Assembly: GCA_020441665.1 (NCBI GenBank)
Contig: JAGRLT010000012.1
Coordinates: 1-44,291, forward strand
Direction of reading: 5' to 3'
Source: Nitratireductor sp.
Lineage (GTDB): Bacteria > Pseudomonadota > Alphaproteobacteria > Rhizobiales > Rhizobiaceae
DNA length: 44,291 nt
The position numbers and the translations under genes were made by a program. Shown here one piece after another: positions 35,901 to 44,290 of this stretch. The notes under the pieces are model-generated. The model was not told where the DNA came from and ran no database searches. It saw only the letters and a program-made list of their open reading frames with translations. Every line of letters begins with the position of its first letter. The first letter of the stretch is position 1.

Positions 35901-37145
35901 ATGAACGACCGGACGAGACAGGATTACCAGCCTTATCCGCCAACGGCCTTTCAGCCGGAGGACGATGATCTCGTGCCGGCGAGCCAGCCGTTTCCGCCGT
36001 TTACCGGTGATCAGGCGAGAGGTCCGGTCACCACGGCGCAGTTGAGCCCCGGCGCCTGGACGCAGCCGGCACGAACGGCAGGGCTGCCTGCCGGACAGGG
36101 GCGGACGGATGCCGATCCGTCCATGGCCGGGCTTGCCGCCGACCAGCTTCAGCAGGTGCTTGACGAACTGGCCGCCGAACTGCCGCCGCCGGTCGCCGAC
36201 GACATCGCGCCGGATCCGCCGGCGCGGCCGGCCTATTCGGCGATAGCCCGGGCACAGTCCGCCTATGCGACCGCGCCGGCTCCCGATCCCGTGGCCCAGC
36301 CGCCGCGCCATGCGGAACCCTTCCGGCCGGAGCCCACGCCGGCGCCGCGCGTCGATGCCGCGATGACCGATGTCGTTCCCGAGCGGGTCGCCGAACAGCC
36401 CGGCCCACCGGGTGGCGATGCCCTGCCGGCCGGGCTTCGCGGCGAGGATTGGGGTGCTGAATGGGATGCGTCGCGCAACAAGAAGGCGTTCAAGCGCGCG
36501 CACCGTCATTCGGGCAGGGTGCGCAGGTTGCGGATCGCCCTGCCCCTGATCGGCCTCTTCATCGTTTCCGGCCTTGCCGGCGCCTACTTCATCTCCCAGT
36601 CGGGGCTCGAAAGCGTGGTGATCGAAAAGACCACGATCGAGGGCGGCAAGCTGGTGATGAAGAACCCGGCGCTTGATGGCGTCGACAAGGACCAGCGGCC
36701 CTACAAGCTTTCGGCGCGCGAAGCCTTGCAGGACCCGCGCAACCTCAAGCAGATCGAGCTCGACAGCATCAAGGCGCAGGTGCCGATCCCCGAGGGTCTT
36801 TATGCCAACATCACGGCGGGCACCGGCTTCTACGACGATGATGCCAAGCAGCTCAGACTCGGTGGCGAGGTCGATGTCGTCACCGATGACGGCATGAGCG
36901 CCAATCTGCAGGATGCCGATATCGATCTGGGCGCGGGGTCATTGAAAACGCAAAATCCCGTGGCATTTGCCACCGAACAGGCGAAGATTTCCGCCGACAG
37001 CATGTTCGTCGAGGACAATGGCAAGCGTGTCGTCTTCGAAAAGCGGGTGAAAATGACGATCTATCCCGACAAGATCCGGGAATTGCAGCAAAAGCAGGAA
37101 CAGGCCGATGCGGCTGAGGGTTCCCAGGGAGACACCGCCCAATGA
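35901..37145 (+). CDS. lptC: LPS transport protein LptC with long N-terminal extension
   Basis: From ATG 35901 the protein has 414 residues, about twice the usual LptC. The canonical part begins near residue 195 with the basic AFKRAHRHSGRVRRLR, then one transmembrane helix at about 211-232, then the periplasmic beta-jellyroll (ESVVIEKTTIEGGKLVMKNP, ANLQDADIDLGAGSLKT, AKISADSMFVEDNGKRVVF). The first 190 residues are proline-, alanine- and aspartate-rich and disordered, on the cytoplasmic side. The start is uncertain: in-frame ATG 35859 and GTG 35817 would lengthen it. The stop overlaps the lptA ATG by four bases. LptC hands lipopolysaccharide from LptB2FG to LptA. Confidence 0.82.
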   Translation: MNDRTRQDYQPYPPTAFQPEDDDLVPASQPFPPFTGDQARGPVTTAQLSPGAWTQPARTAGLPAGQGRTDADPSMAGLAADQLQQVLDELAAELPPPVADDIAPDPPARPAYSAIARAQSAYATAPAPDPVAQPPRHAEPFRPEPTPAPRVDAAMTDVVPERVAEQPGPPGGDALPAGLRGEDWGAEWDASRNKKAFKRAHRHSGRVRRLRIALPLIGLFIVSGLAGAYFISQSGLESVVIEKTTIEGGKLVMKNPALDGVDKDQRPYKLSAREALQDPRNLKQIELDSIKAQVPIPEGLYANITAGTGFYDDDAKQLRLGGEVDVVTDDGMSANLQDADIDLGAGSLKTQNPVAFATEQAKISADSMFVEDNGKRVVFEKRVKMTIYPDKIRELQQKQEQADAAEGSQGDTAQ

Positions 37146-37741
37146 GTTCAGTTGATATTGGGAGTTCAGTGGAGATCGGGAGACCGGTTGAAACCGGAAG
37201 GGCGGTGGCCCGCCCTGCCCTGGCGTTTGCCGTCGCGGCGTTTGCGCTTGCCGTGTCGCTGCTTGCGCCCGCCTCGGCAGGCGCCCAGGCCTTCGGCAAT
37301 GCCTTTGAGGGCATGAGCAATTCCAAGGAGCCGATCCAGATCGAGGCCGACCGGCTGGAAGTGCTCGACAGCGAGGGTTCGGCGCTGTTCGAGGGCAATG
37401 TGGTGGTCAATCAGGGCACGACGATCCTCAAGACCAGCCGGCTCAAGGTCTACTATTCTCGCGACGCCAAGACCGACAAGCCGGGCGGCAATGTGCGCAA
37501 GATCGAGGCGACCGGCAAGGTGGCGGTGCGCTCGGGCGACCAGTTCGCCAGCGCCGATTCCGCGCTTGTCGACATGCAGGCGCAGACCGCAACGCTTTCC
37601 GGCGGCGTTACCGTCAGCCAGGGCAGCAATGTGCTTTCCGGCTGCAAGCTGTCGATCAACATGGCGACCAATGCCGCCAGGCTGACCCCCTGCGGCGGCA
37701 GGGTTTCCGGCGTTTTGACGCCCAGTTCCAATTCCAATTGA
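37142..37741 (+). CDS. lptA: LPS transport periplasmic protein LptA
   Basis: A 199-residue exported protein. A hydrophobic signal (ALAFAVAAFALAVSLLAPASAGAQA) ends near residue 49, followed by the OstA/LptA beta-jellyroll (PIQIEADRLEVLDSEGSALFEGNVVV, TSRLKVYY, KIEATGKVAV, QTATLSGGV). It bridges lipopolysaccharide across the periplasm. The start overlaps lptC (ATGA). Before the signal core the peptide shows a threefold repeat (SSVDIG, SSVEIG, RPVETG), encoded by 18-bp units at 37145-37198. This gives an unusually long signal-peptide start; in-frame later starts would give a normal one. Confidence 0.88.
   Translation: MSSVDIGSSVEIGRPVETGRAVARPALAFAVAAFALAVSLLAPASAGAQAFGNAFEGMSNSKEPIQIEADRLEVLDSEGSALFEGNVVVNQGTTILKTSRLKVYYSRDAKTDKPGGNVRKIEATGKVAVRSGDQFASADSALVDMQAQTATLSGGVTVSQGSNVLSGCKLSINMATNAARLTPCGGRVSGVLTPSSNSN
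37145..37198 (+). repeat. Three tandem 18-bp units at the start of lptA
   Basis: AGTTCAGTTGATATTGGG, then AGTTCAGTGGAGATCGGG, then the more diverged AGACCGGTTGAAACCGGA, encoding six-residue units of the form (S/R)(S/P)V(D/E)(I/T)G. The first two differ at three positions, the third mostly at wobble and first positions. A coding minisatellite formed by slippage is the simplest reading. Confidence 0.75.
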
Positions 37742-37790
37742 CCCGGTTTGCGGTTAAGACCAATCCACCGCAGGTGGCAGCGAGGGGCAA

Positions 37791-38801
37791 TTGAAAGCCG
37801 GCAGCAACATACAGGGCCTTGCGCGCGCAAAGGCACAGCTTCGCAGATGGGTATCGATCCTGCGGCACAATCTGCCGCTGATCGGCGACAAGCGCAGCTT
37901 TCCGCCCCTGCAGCGCATGCCGCGCCCGCCCGCCGAGCGCCCCCGTTTCGATCCGGACCGCCCGGTGAGCGGGCCCGTAAACGGTAGCGGCCAGCCATTG
38001 GTGCGCGACGTGCCGGCCGCTCCGGCGGTGCATGACGGCGAGACCAGAAGCCAGCACAGCCGCCAGCCGCATTCGCGCGAGGGCGTGATGCTGGTTTCGG
38101 GCCTCAGAAAGGCCTTCAAGGGCCGCCAGGTGGTGCGCGGGGTCGATCTCGGCGTGCGCCGTGGCGAGGCCGTTGGCCTGCTTGGACCCAACGGCGCCGG
38201 CAAGACCACCTGTTTTTACATGATCACCGGCCTGATCCGGCCCGATTCCGGCCGCATCGATCTCGATGGCCACGACATCACCCAGACGCCGATGTACCGC
38301 CGCGCCCGGCTCGGCATCGGTTATCTGCCGCAGGAAGCCTCGATCTTTCGCGGCCTCTCGGTCGAAAACAACATTCGCGCGGTTCTGGAAGTCACCTTCA
38401 GGGACCGGCAGGAGCGCGAACGCCGGCTCGACGCGCTGCTGGAGGAGTTCCACATCTCCCACCTGCGCAAATCGCCGTCGATCGCGCTGTCCGGCGGCGA
38501 GCGGCGGCGTTGCGAGATTGCCCGCGCGCTGGCGACGCAACCCTCCTTCATGCTGCTCGACGAGCCCTTTGCCGGTGTCGATCCGATCGCCGTCGGCGAT
38601 ATCCAGGAACTGGTGCGCCACCTGACGCGGCGGGGCATCGGCGTGCTCATCACCGACCACAATGTGCGCGAGACGCTGGGCCTGATCGACCGGGCCTATA
38701 TCATCAACCAGGGCGAAGTGCTGACCCATGGCAGCCCGGATGAGATCGTCACCGATGAGCGGGTCCGCCAGACCTATCTCGGCGAGCAGTTTACCCTTTA
38801 G
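37791..38801 (+). CDS. lptB: LPS export ABC transporter ATP-binding protein LptB
   Basis: A 336-residue ATPase. The core starts near residue 100 (MLVSGLRKAFKGRQVV) and has Walker A GPNGAGKTT at 132-140, the Q-loop in LPQEASIF, the signature LSGGERRR, Walker B FMLLDEPFAGVD and the switch TDHNV. It powers LPS extraction with LptFG, which are not in this window. The first 100 residues are an unusual basic, proline-rich extension; GC-rich third positions support that it is coding. TTG 37791 follows GCGAGGGG, but an ATG at 38088, with GAGGG before it, would give a normal-sized LptB, so the start is undecided. Confidence 0.9.
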   Translation: MKAGSNIQGLARAKAQLRRWVSILRHNLPLIGDKRSFPPLQRMPRPPAERPRFDPDRPVSGPVNGSGQPLVRDVPAAPAVHDGETRSQHSRQPHSREGVMLVSGLRKAFKGRQVVRGVDLGVRRGEAVGLLGPNGAGKTTCFYMITGLIRPDSGRIDLDGHDITQTPMYRRARLGIGYLPQEASIFRGLSVENNIRAVLEVTFRDRQERERRLDALLEEFHISHLRKSPSIALSGGERRRCEIARALATQPSFMLLDEPFAGVDPIAVGDIQELVRHLTRRGIGVLITDHNVRETLGLIDRAYIINQGEVLTHGSPDEIVTDERVRQTYLGEQFTL

Positions 38802-38879
38802 GAACATGCTGCGGATAAAGTAGAACAAGCAAGAAGCGGGCCAGTTGTCCGCATTCCCACACAGGCAGTTGTTCACCCC

Positions 38880-40406
38880 ATGGCGCTATCCGCCAAATTG
38901 CAGCCCCGGCAGAGCCAGAGCCTGACGCTCACGCCGCAGCTTGTCCAGTCGATCAAGCTGCTGCAGATGAGCAATGTCGAGTTGTTGCAGCACATCGCCC
39001 AGGAAGTGGAGAAGAACCCGCTGCTTGAGCTCGATGAGGGCCTGGGCAATGACGATCGCCGGATAACGGCGGGCGAGGCAGGAACAGGCGAGCGGAACGC
39101 GGCGGAGGCCGGGCCGGAAGCTGCGAGCGCGGTCAGCGGCGATCTCGATACCAGCCGCCAGGCGCTCGAGGAAAAGCTCGACACGACGTTCGAGAACGAA
39201 TTCGACAGCGACCGCTCGGGCGGAGAAGCCGGTGCGTACGGCTATTCCGGCGCGACCGACTTTGCCGCCAGCGGTGAGGACCGGCCCGACATCGAGGATT
39301 ATGTCGCCGGCAGAAAGAGCCTGCGCGACCATCTTTCGGAGCAGTTGGCGCTGTCGCGCATTTCGCCCGGCGAGCGGCTTGTCGCCGCCCAGATCATCGA
39401 TTCGCTGGAAGAGGACGGGTTCCTGCGCCGCAGCCTTTCGGAGATCGCCGAGGGCACCGGTGCTGATCGCGAGACGGCGGAAGCAGCGCTGAAGGCGGTG
39501 CAGGGGTTCGACCCGTCGGGCATTGCGGCGCGCAATCTTGCCGAATGCCTCGCCATTCAGCTTGCCGAGAAGAACCGCCTCGATCCGGCAATGGCGGCTC
39601 TGCTGGCCCATCTCGAACTGCTCGCCAAACGCGATTTCGAGGAATTGCAGAAACTGTGCGGCATCGGTTTCGACGACCTGATGGACATGGTCGACGAGAT
39701 TAGGGCGCTCGATCCGCGCCCTGCCCGCGCCTTCGACGCCGCGCCGGTGCACAATGTGATCCCCGATGTCATCGTCACCGAATTGCCGGATGGCAGTTTC
39801 GGCGTGGAGCTCAATCCCGAAGCGATGCCGAAAGTTCTGGTCAACCAGACCTATTCGGCCATCGTCGCGCGCGGGCCCAGGGCGGCCGAGGAGAAGGCCT
39901 ATATTGCCGATTGCCTGCAGAACGCCAATTGGCTGGTCCGCAGCCTCGAACAGCGGGCGCAGACCATTCTCAAGGTGATGACGGAGATCGTGCGGCACCA
40001 GGACGGGTTCTTCGTCCATGGTGTCAGCCATATGCGGCCGCTCAGCCTCAGACAGGTGGCGGAGGCGATCAAGATGCATGAATCGACCGTCAGCCGCGTT
40101 ACGTCTAGCAAATACGTCCAGACCGGACGCGGCACCTATGAGCTCAAATATTTCTTTACCGCGGCGATCAACGCAACCGGCGGCGAGCATGCCCATTCGG
40201 CCGAAGCGGTGCGTCAGCGCATCCGGCAACTGATCGAGGCGGAAAGCGCCGATACCGTTCTGTCGGATGATGCGCTGGTCTCGGTGCTGAAGGGGGAAGG
40301 CGTCGACATCGCCCGCCGCACGGTCGCCAAATACCGCGAATCCCTGCACCTGCCCTCCTCCGTGCAACGGCGGCGGGAAAAGCAGGCAGCCGCAAAACGG
40401 CATTGA
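38880..40406 (+). CDS. rpoN: RNA polymerase sigma-54 factor
   Basis: A 508-residue sigma factor. Region I at the N-terminus is glutamine- and leucine-rich (SLTLTPQLVQSIKLLQMSNV), an acidic low-complexity linker fills about 55-140, the core-binding domain follows, a helix-turn-helix is seen in SLRQVAEAIKMHESTVSRVT, and the RpoN box ARRTVAKYRE is at 478-487 near the C-terminus. It directs polymerase to -24/-12 promoters, needing activators such as NtrC. It follows lptB as in other alphaproteobacteria. The genes hpf and ptsN that usually come next are not here. Confidence 0.96.
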   Translation: MALSAKLQPRQSQSLTLTPQLVQSIKLLQMSNVELLQHIAQEVEKNPLLELDEGLGNDDRRITAGEAGTGERNAAEAGPEAASAVSGDLDTSRQALEEKLDTTFENEFDSDRSGGEAGAYGYSGATDFAASGEDRPDIEDYVAGRKSLRDHLSEQLALSRISPGERLVAAQIIDSLEEDGFLRRSLSEIAEGTGADRETAEAALKAVQGFDPSGIAARNLAECLAIQLAEKNRLDPAMAALLAHLELLAKRDFEELQKLCGIGFDDLMDMVDEIRALDPRPARAFDAAPVHNVIPDVIVTELPDGSFGVELNPEAMPKVLVNQTYSAIVARGPRAAEEKAYIADCLQNANWLVRSLEQRAQTILKVMTEIVRHQDGFFVHGVSHMRPLSLRQVAEAIKMHESTVSRVTSSKYVQTGRGTYELKYFFTAAINATGGEHAHSAEAVRQRIRQLIEAESADTVLSDDALVSVLKGEGVDIARRTVAKYRESLHLPSSVQRRREKQAAAKRH

Positions 40407-40566
40407 GTGACGGCCGGTTAACCCTGGCCAGTAACGGTCCGGCAACCTCGATGTGTGCTTAATGTCACGGCAGACCGCGGACAGGCGGCGTTAGGGTAAG
40501 GCGGGGCGCATCAATTCATTCGAAGGACCGGCAGCGATTGCGCGCCTGCCGGAAGAGAGAGATCCC

Positions 40567-41889
40567 ATGACGCATTCCGCCATGAGCCGGCACCCGGCTT
40601 CCCGTTGCGCTGCCGCAAAATCCATCCACGAGAAACTTGCTTCAAGCCTGTTCGGCCTCGCCCTGTCGGCGTTCGCCGTCGCCGCGCTGCCGGCCGGCGG
40701 TGCGTGTGCCGAGACCGGCCTCACCGAGGTGACGCTGCATCAGGATCAGGCTGAAGTCGACGGCGTGCCGCTGATCACCGTGTCGATCGCCGAGCAGCGT
40801 CTGCGCTATTATTCCGGCACGCATCTTGTCACCGACTCGAACATTTCGAGCGGCAAAGCCGGTCACAGCACGCCGAAGGGCATCTATTCGATCCTCGAAA
40901 AGAAGCGCATGCACCGCTCCAACCTGTATGACGATGCGCCGATGCCCTTCATGCAGCGGCTGACCTGGTCGGGCATCGCGCTGCACGAATCGCGCCATGT
41001 TCCGGCCTATCCGGCCTCCCATGGCTGTGTGCGCATGCCGGGCGACTTTGCCAAGGAACTGTTCTCCATGACCGAGCGCGGCGTTCACGTGGTGATTTCG
41101 GAGGAAGTCTCCGAGCCGCGCCCGATCAGCCACGCCGCCCTGTTCCAGCCCGGCTCCGAGCCGAAGGTCGTGGCCGCACTGCGCGATACGATGGGCGGTA
41201 TTCCAGGTGTTGGCCCAGGCGTTGGAACCGATGCCATGCCGGAGGTTGCCGCCGAGCTGCCGGACCCCGACCGGCCGCTGCGCATCTATATCACCCGCAC
41301 GACGAAGCGCGACGAAGTCCGCCACCTCCAGGAAATGCTGATCCATGCCGGCTTCGATACCGGCGGCGCCGACGGGCTGTACGGCCGCAAGACGGTGAGC
41401 GCCGTCATCGACTTCCAGAAGGATACGGGCCTCCAGCCGACCGGCACGATGACGGATGAGTTGCTGGCGTCGCTGCAACAGGCAACCGCAGCCGGGCCGT
41501 TGCCCGCCGCCAGGCTCTATGTCCGCCGGGGTCACGAGCCGGTATTCGAAGCGGCGGTGCAGGTTCGTGACGCAGCGGAGCCGCTCGGCACGCAATTGTT
41601 CATCGCCGCCAACGATCCCAAGGATGCGGAACGGCTTTCCTGGACCGCGACCGCGATCGCAAGCCGCATCCCGGCCGCGATCATCCGCGATCATCAACTT
41701 GCCGTCGACGATCCGGCGGAACTGGTCCACACCCAGCCCTCGCTGACCCTCGACCGGCTGACGATCGACAAGGAAACCCGCCAGCGCATCGAGGCGATCC
41801 TGGTCGCCGGCTCCTCCCTGATCGTGTCGGACAATGGCTGGGGCTTTGAAACCGGCAAGGGCACGGACTTCATCGTGCCGCTGCGGTAG
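40567..41889 (+). CDS. L,D-transpeptidase family protein with peptidoglycan-binding domain
   Basis: A 440-residue exported protein. A signal anchor or peptide is seen at about 25-48 (LASSLFGLALSAFAVAALPAGGACA). The YkuD catalytic domain spans about 68-180, with IALHESRH and the active-site motif SHGCVR at 151-156 (C154). A peptidoglycan-binding domain is at about 250-310 (RHLQEMLIHAGFDTGGADGLYGRKTVSAVIDFQ). A C-terminal part of about 120 residues has no clear match and may be another repeat. It would crosslink the cell wall or attach proteins to it. AGAGAGA before the ATG is a fair ribosome binding site. It occupies the place where hpf would be expected. Confidence 0.88.
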   Translation: MTHSAMSRHPASRCAAAKSIHEKLASSLFGLALSAFAVAALPAGGACAETGLTEVTLHQDQAEVDGVPLITVSIAEQRLRYYSGTHLVTDSNISSGKAGHSTPKGIYSILEKKRMHRSNLYDDAPMPFMQRLTWSGIALHESRHVPAYPASHGCVRMPGDFAKELFSMTERGVHVVISEEVSEPRPISHAALFQPGSEPKVVAALRDTMGGIPGVGPGVGTDAMPEVAAELPDPDRPLRIYITRTTKRDEVRHLQEMLIHAGFDTGGADGLYGRKTVSAVIDFQKDTGLQPTGTMTDELLASLQQATAAGPLPAARLYVRRGHEPVFEAAVQVRDAAEPLGTQLFIAANDPKDAERLSWTATAIASRIPAAIIRDHQLAVDDPAELVHTQPSLTLDRLTIDKETRQRIEAILVAGSSLIVSDNGWGFETGKGTDFIVPLR

Positions 41890-42750
41890 CTATCCGGCCA
41901 ACGCCAGTTCGATCACCATGCCATCGTGCGCCGGCTCCACATGGGCCGGCGTTTCCCTTTGTACCGTCTCATAGTCGAGCGGGATGTGCATATGGGTCAG
42001 GATCGCCCGTCGCGGCGCGAGCCTGCCGATCCAGTCGAGCGCCTGGGCGAGCGACAGATGGCTGATGTGCTCGCGATATTGCAGCGCATCGATGACCAGC
42101 GCGTCGAGACCTTGCAGCAGTTTCAGGGTCTCGACCGGAAAGTCGCTCACATCCGGGCAATAGGCGAAGCCGCCTGTGGGCGCGGAGGGATCTCCCGACC
42201 AGCCGAAGCGAAAGCCCAGCGAGGGGATGGGGCCGTGGATCTGCAACAGCGGCAGGAGTTCGATCGATCCGCCCTGCCCCGAAATGACGAAGGGCCGGGC
42301 CGGCGCGATCTCGTGCCAGTCGCAGATCGGCGGGTAGATCGAGCCTTCCGCCGAGCGGAAGACATAGCCGAATTTTTCCTCCAGTTCGCGATAGGTGGCG
42401 CGATCGGAATAGACGGGAATGCGGGCGCGCCGGATGATCGCGTATTGGCGCAGGTCGTCGATGCCGTGGATATGGTCGGCATGGGCGTGGGTGTAGACCG
42501 CGGCGTCGAGACTGTCCGCGCCGGCCGCCAGCATCTGGAAACGGAAATCGGGGCTGGTATCGATGACGATGCGGGTTACGCCCGCCGGCCCGAAGCGCTC
42601 GACGAGCAGCGAACAGCGGGTGCGGCGGTTTTTCGGATTGTCGGGATCGCAGGCGCCCCAATCGCCATTGATGCGCGGCACGCCGGGAGAAGAAGAGCAG
42701 CCCAGAAGGGTGAAGCGAAGGCAGTTCTTGCGGTCAGGCATACGCTGCAT
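41890..42750 (-). CDS. MBL-fold metallo-hydrolase, PhnP-like
   Basis: A 286-residue metallo-beta-lactamase-fold protein with the metal motif HAHADH at residues 88-93 and further metal ligands in the C-terminal half (DALQYREHISHLS, THMHIP). The start LRFTLLGCSSSPGVPRINGDWGACD is the typical opening of the rhizobial PhnP-type hydrolase next to tatD. PhnP is a phosphodiesterase for cyclic ribose phosphates; the rhizobial relatives are not well characterised. ATG 42750 follows the tatD stop by 6 bases; an ATG nine bases later (MPDRKN) is possible. Confidence 0.88.
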   Translation of the reverse strand: MQRMPDRKNCLRFTLLGCSSSPGVPRINGDWGACDPDNPKNRRTRCSLLVERFGPAGVTRIVIDTSPDFRFQMLAAGADSLDAAVYTHAHADHIHGIDDLRQYAIIRRARIPVYSDRATYRELEEKFGYVFRSAEGSIYPPICDWHEIAPARPFVISGQGGSIELLPLLQIHGPIPSLGFRFGWSGDPSAPTGGFAYCPDVSDFPVETLKLLQGLDALVIDALQYREHISHLSLAQALDWIGRLAPRRAILTHMHIPLDYETVQRETPAHVEPAHDGMVIELALAG

Positions 42751-42756
42751 CGACCG

Positions 42757-43554
42757 TCACGCCGCATCCGCCGGCTTCGGCACCTTGGAGAACAGCCGGA
42801 AGAAGTTTTCCGTGGTGATCGAGCGGATGCGCGCCTCGTCGACACCCTGGCATTCGGCGAGCACGCTGGCGGTATGGGTCACATAGGAAGGCTCGTTGCG
42901 CTTGCCGCGCCAGGGCTGGGGCGCCAGATAGGGCGCGTCGGTCTCGACCAGCAGCCGGTTTGCCGGCAGGGTCGCGGCGATCTCGCGCAATTCGCCCGAC
43001 CGGCCGAAGGTCAGGATGCCGGAAAAGGAGACATAGCCGCCGAGTTCGACGCCGGTCTCCGCAAGCGCCCTGCCCGACGAGAAACAATGCAGGACGAAGG
43101 GGAATTTTCCTTTCGCCGTTTCCTCGCGCAGGATCGCCGCCATGTCGTCATCGGCATCGCGCGAATGGATGACCAGCGGCAGCCCGCTGCGCCGCGCCGC
43201 CTCGATATGGACCCGCAGGCCCTGCGCCTGCTCGGCCGCGTGGTCCCTGCGGTAGAAATAGTCGAGGCCCGCCTCGCCGATTGCCACCACTTTGGGATGA
43301 CCAGCCAGCGCGATGAGCTGATCGGCGGTAACGTCCAGTTCTTCATGGGCATTGTGCGGATGGGTGCCGACCGAGCAGTAGACGGCGGCAAAGCGCTCCG
43401 CCACGGCGCGCACCTGATCGAATTTCGCGACGCGCGTACAGATCGTCACCATGCGCCCGATGCCGGCGTCCTCGGCGCGCGCGACCACGTCGGGCAGTTC
43501 GTCCGCGAAGTCGGGAAAGTCGAGATGGCAATGGGAATCAACAAGCATGGTCAT
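42757..43554 (-). CDS. tatD: TatD family hydrolase
   Basis: A 265-residue TIM-barrel metal-dependent hydrolase. Metal ligands are H8 and H10 in DSHCHLD, the family motifs GTHPHNA, GEAGLDYF, HSRDAD, HCFSS and ETDAPYLAP follow in order. Members act as 3'-5' DNases or deoxyribonucleases with roles in repair and cell death; substrate here is unproven. ATG 43554 (MTMLVDSHCH) fits relatives; upstream codons are not conserved. The order metG, (ybaK), tatD, MBL is conserved in rhizobia apart from the ybaK insertion. Confidence 0.92.
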   Translation of the reverse strand: MTMLVDSHCHLDFPDFADELPDVVARAEDAGIGRMVTICTRVAKFDQVRAVAERFAAVYCSVGTHPHNAHEELDVTADQLIALAGHPKVVAIGEAGLDYFYRRDHAAEQAQGLRVHIEAARRSGLPLVIHSRDADDDMAAILREETAKGKFPFVLHCFSSGRALAETGVELGGYVSFSGILTFGRSGELREIAATLPANRLLVETDAPYLAPQPWRGKRNEPSYVTHTASVLAECQGVDEARIRSITTENFFRLFSKVPKPADAA

Positions 43555-43571
43555 GACAGGGTTGTAACCGA

Positions 43572-44051
43572 TCAGCAGACCCGAATGAAAGTACCGCCGG
43601 CAAGCCGCGCCAGATCGCCGGGCGTCAGGCGGAAGACCGCATTGGGCTTTCCCGCCGCAGCCCACAGGACGGGATGAGCGCGCAGCGTTTCGTCGATGAA
43701 GATCCGCAGGCCCTTGACATGGCCGACCGGCGCAACGCCGCCAATGGCAAAGCCGGTTTCGGCCCGCACGAAATCGGCATCGGCCTTGCCGGGTTTCTCT
43801 CCGGCGGCCTGCGCCAGCAGCGCGAGGTCGACGCGGTTCGACCCGCTCGCCAGCACCATGATCGCCTCGCCGCTGGTCTCGCCGCGAAAGACCAGCGATT
43901 TGACGATCTGGCCGACGGTGCAGCCGATCGCATCGGCTGCTTCCTGGGCGGTGCGGGTCGAGGTCGGAAACTCGATGATCTCAAGCGGCAGGCCGCTTGC
44001 CTCGAGTGCCCTGCGGACGCGCTCCGTGCTCGATGGCAGCGCCCCGGCCAT
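43572..44051 (-). CDS. YbaK/EbsC-type aminoacyl-tRNA deacylase
   Basis: A 159-residue protein of the YbaK/ProX editing family, seen in TRTAQEAADAIGCTVGQIVKSLVFRG with the catalytic-type lysine K51, and in GFAIGGVAPVGH and LWAAAGKPNAVFRLTP. It should hydrolyse mischarged aminoacyl-tRNA, such as Cys- or Ala-tRNAPro, but the exact specificity cannot be read here. The ATG overlaps the stop of the methionyl-tRNA synthetase gene by four bases, so both are cotranscribed; a translation-fidelity link between the two is reasonable. Confidence 0.88.
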   Translation of the reverse strand: MAGALPSSTERVRRALEASGLPLEIIEFPTSTRTAQEAADAIGCTVGQIVKSLVFRGETSGEAIMVLASGSNRVDLALLAQAAGEKPGKADADFVRAETGFAIGGVAPVGHVKGLRIFIDETLRAHPVLWAAAGKPNAVFRLTPGDLARLAGGTFIRVC

Positions 44052-44290
44052 CAGGCGGCATCGCCTTCCGGCTCGACGAAGCGCGGGAAGACGCCGGCGG
44101 GTTTCGGCAGTTCGGTGCCGGGCACCAGCCGCCGTTCGAGCGCATCGAAGTTACGCGCATCGGCGGGCACGGCCAGCAGGTCGAGCAATTTGCCCGCGCT
44201 TTCCGGCATGACGGCCTGAACCATGATCGCGACCACGCGGATGACCTCCGCCGTGACGTAGAGCACCGTCGCCATGCGTGCGGGGTCGGT
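44051..44290 (-). CDS. metG: Methionyl-tRNA synthetase, C-terminal end (partial)
   Basis: The last 79 residues of a gene running off the window edge. [21 protein letters not shown] and [12 protein letters not shown] are typical of the anticodon-binding helical end of MetRS in alphaproteobacteria, and the end ([21 protein letters not shown]) is the usual final segment. Catalytic HIGH and KMSKS motifs lie outside. The neighbours (tatD, MBL) agree with this assignment. It charges initiator and elongator methionine tRNAs. Confidence 0.85.
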   Translation of the reverse strand, partial: TDPARMATVLYVTAEVIRVVAIMVQAVMPESAGKLLDLLAVPADARNFDALERRLVPGTELPKPAGVFPRFVEPEGDAA

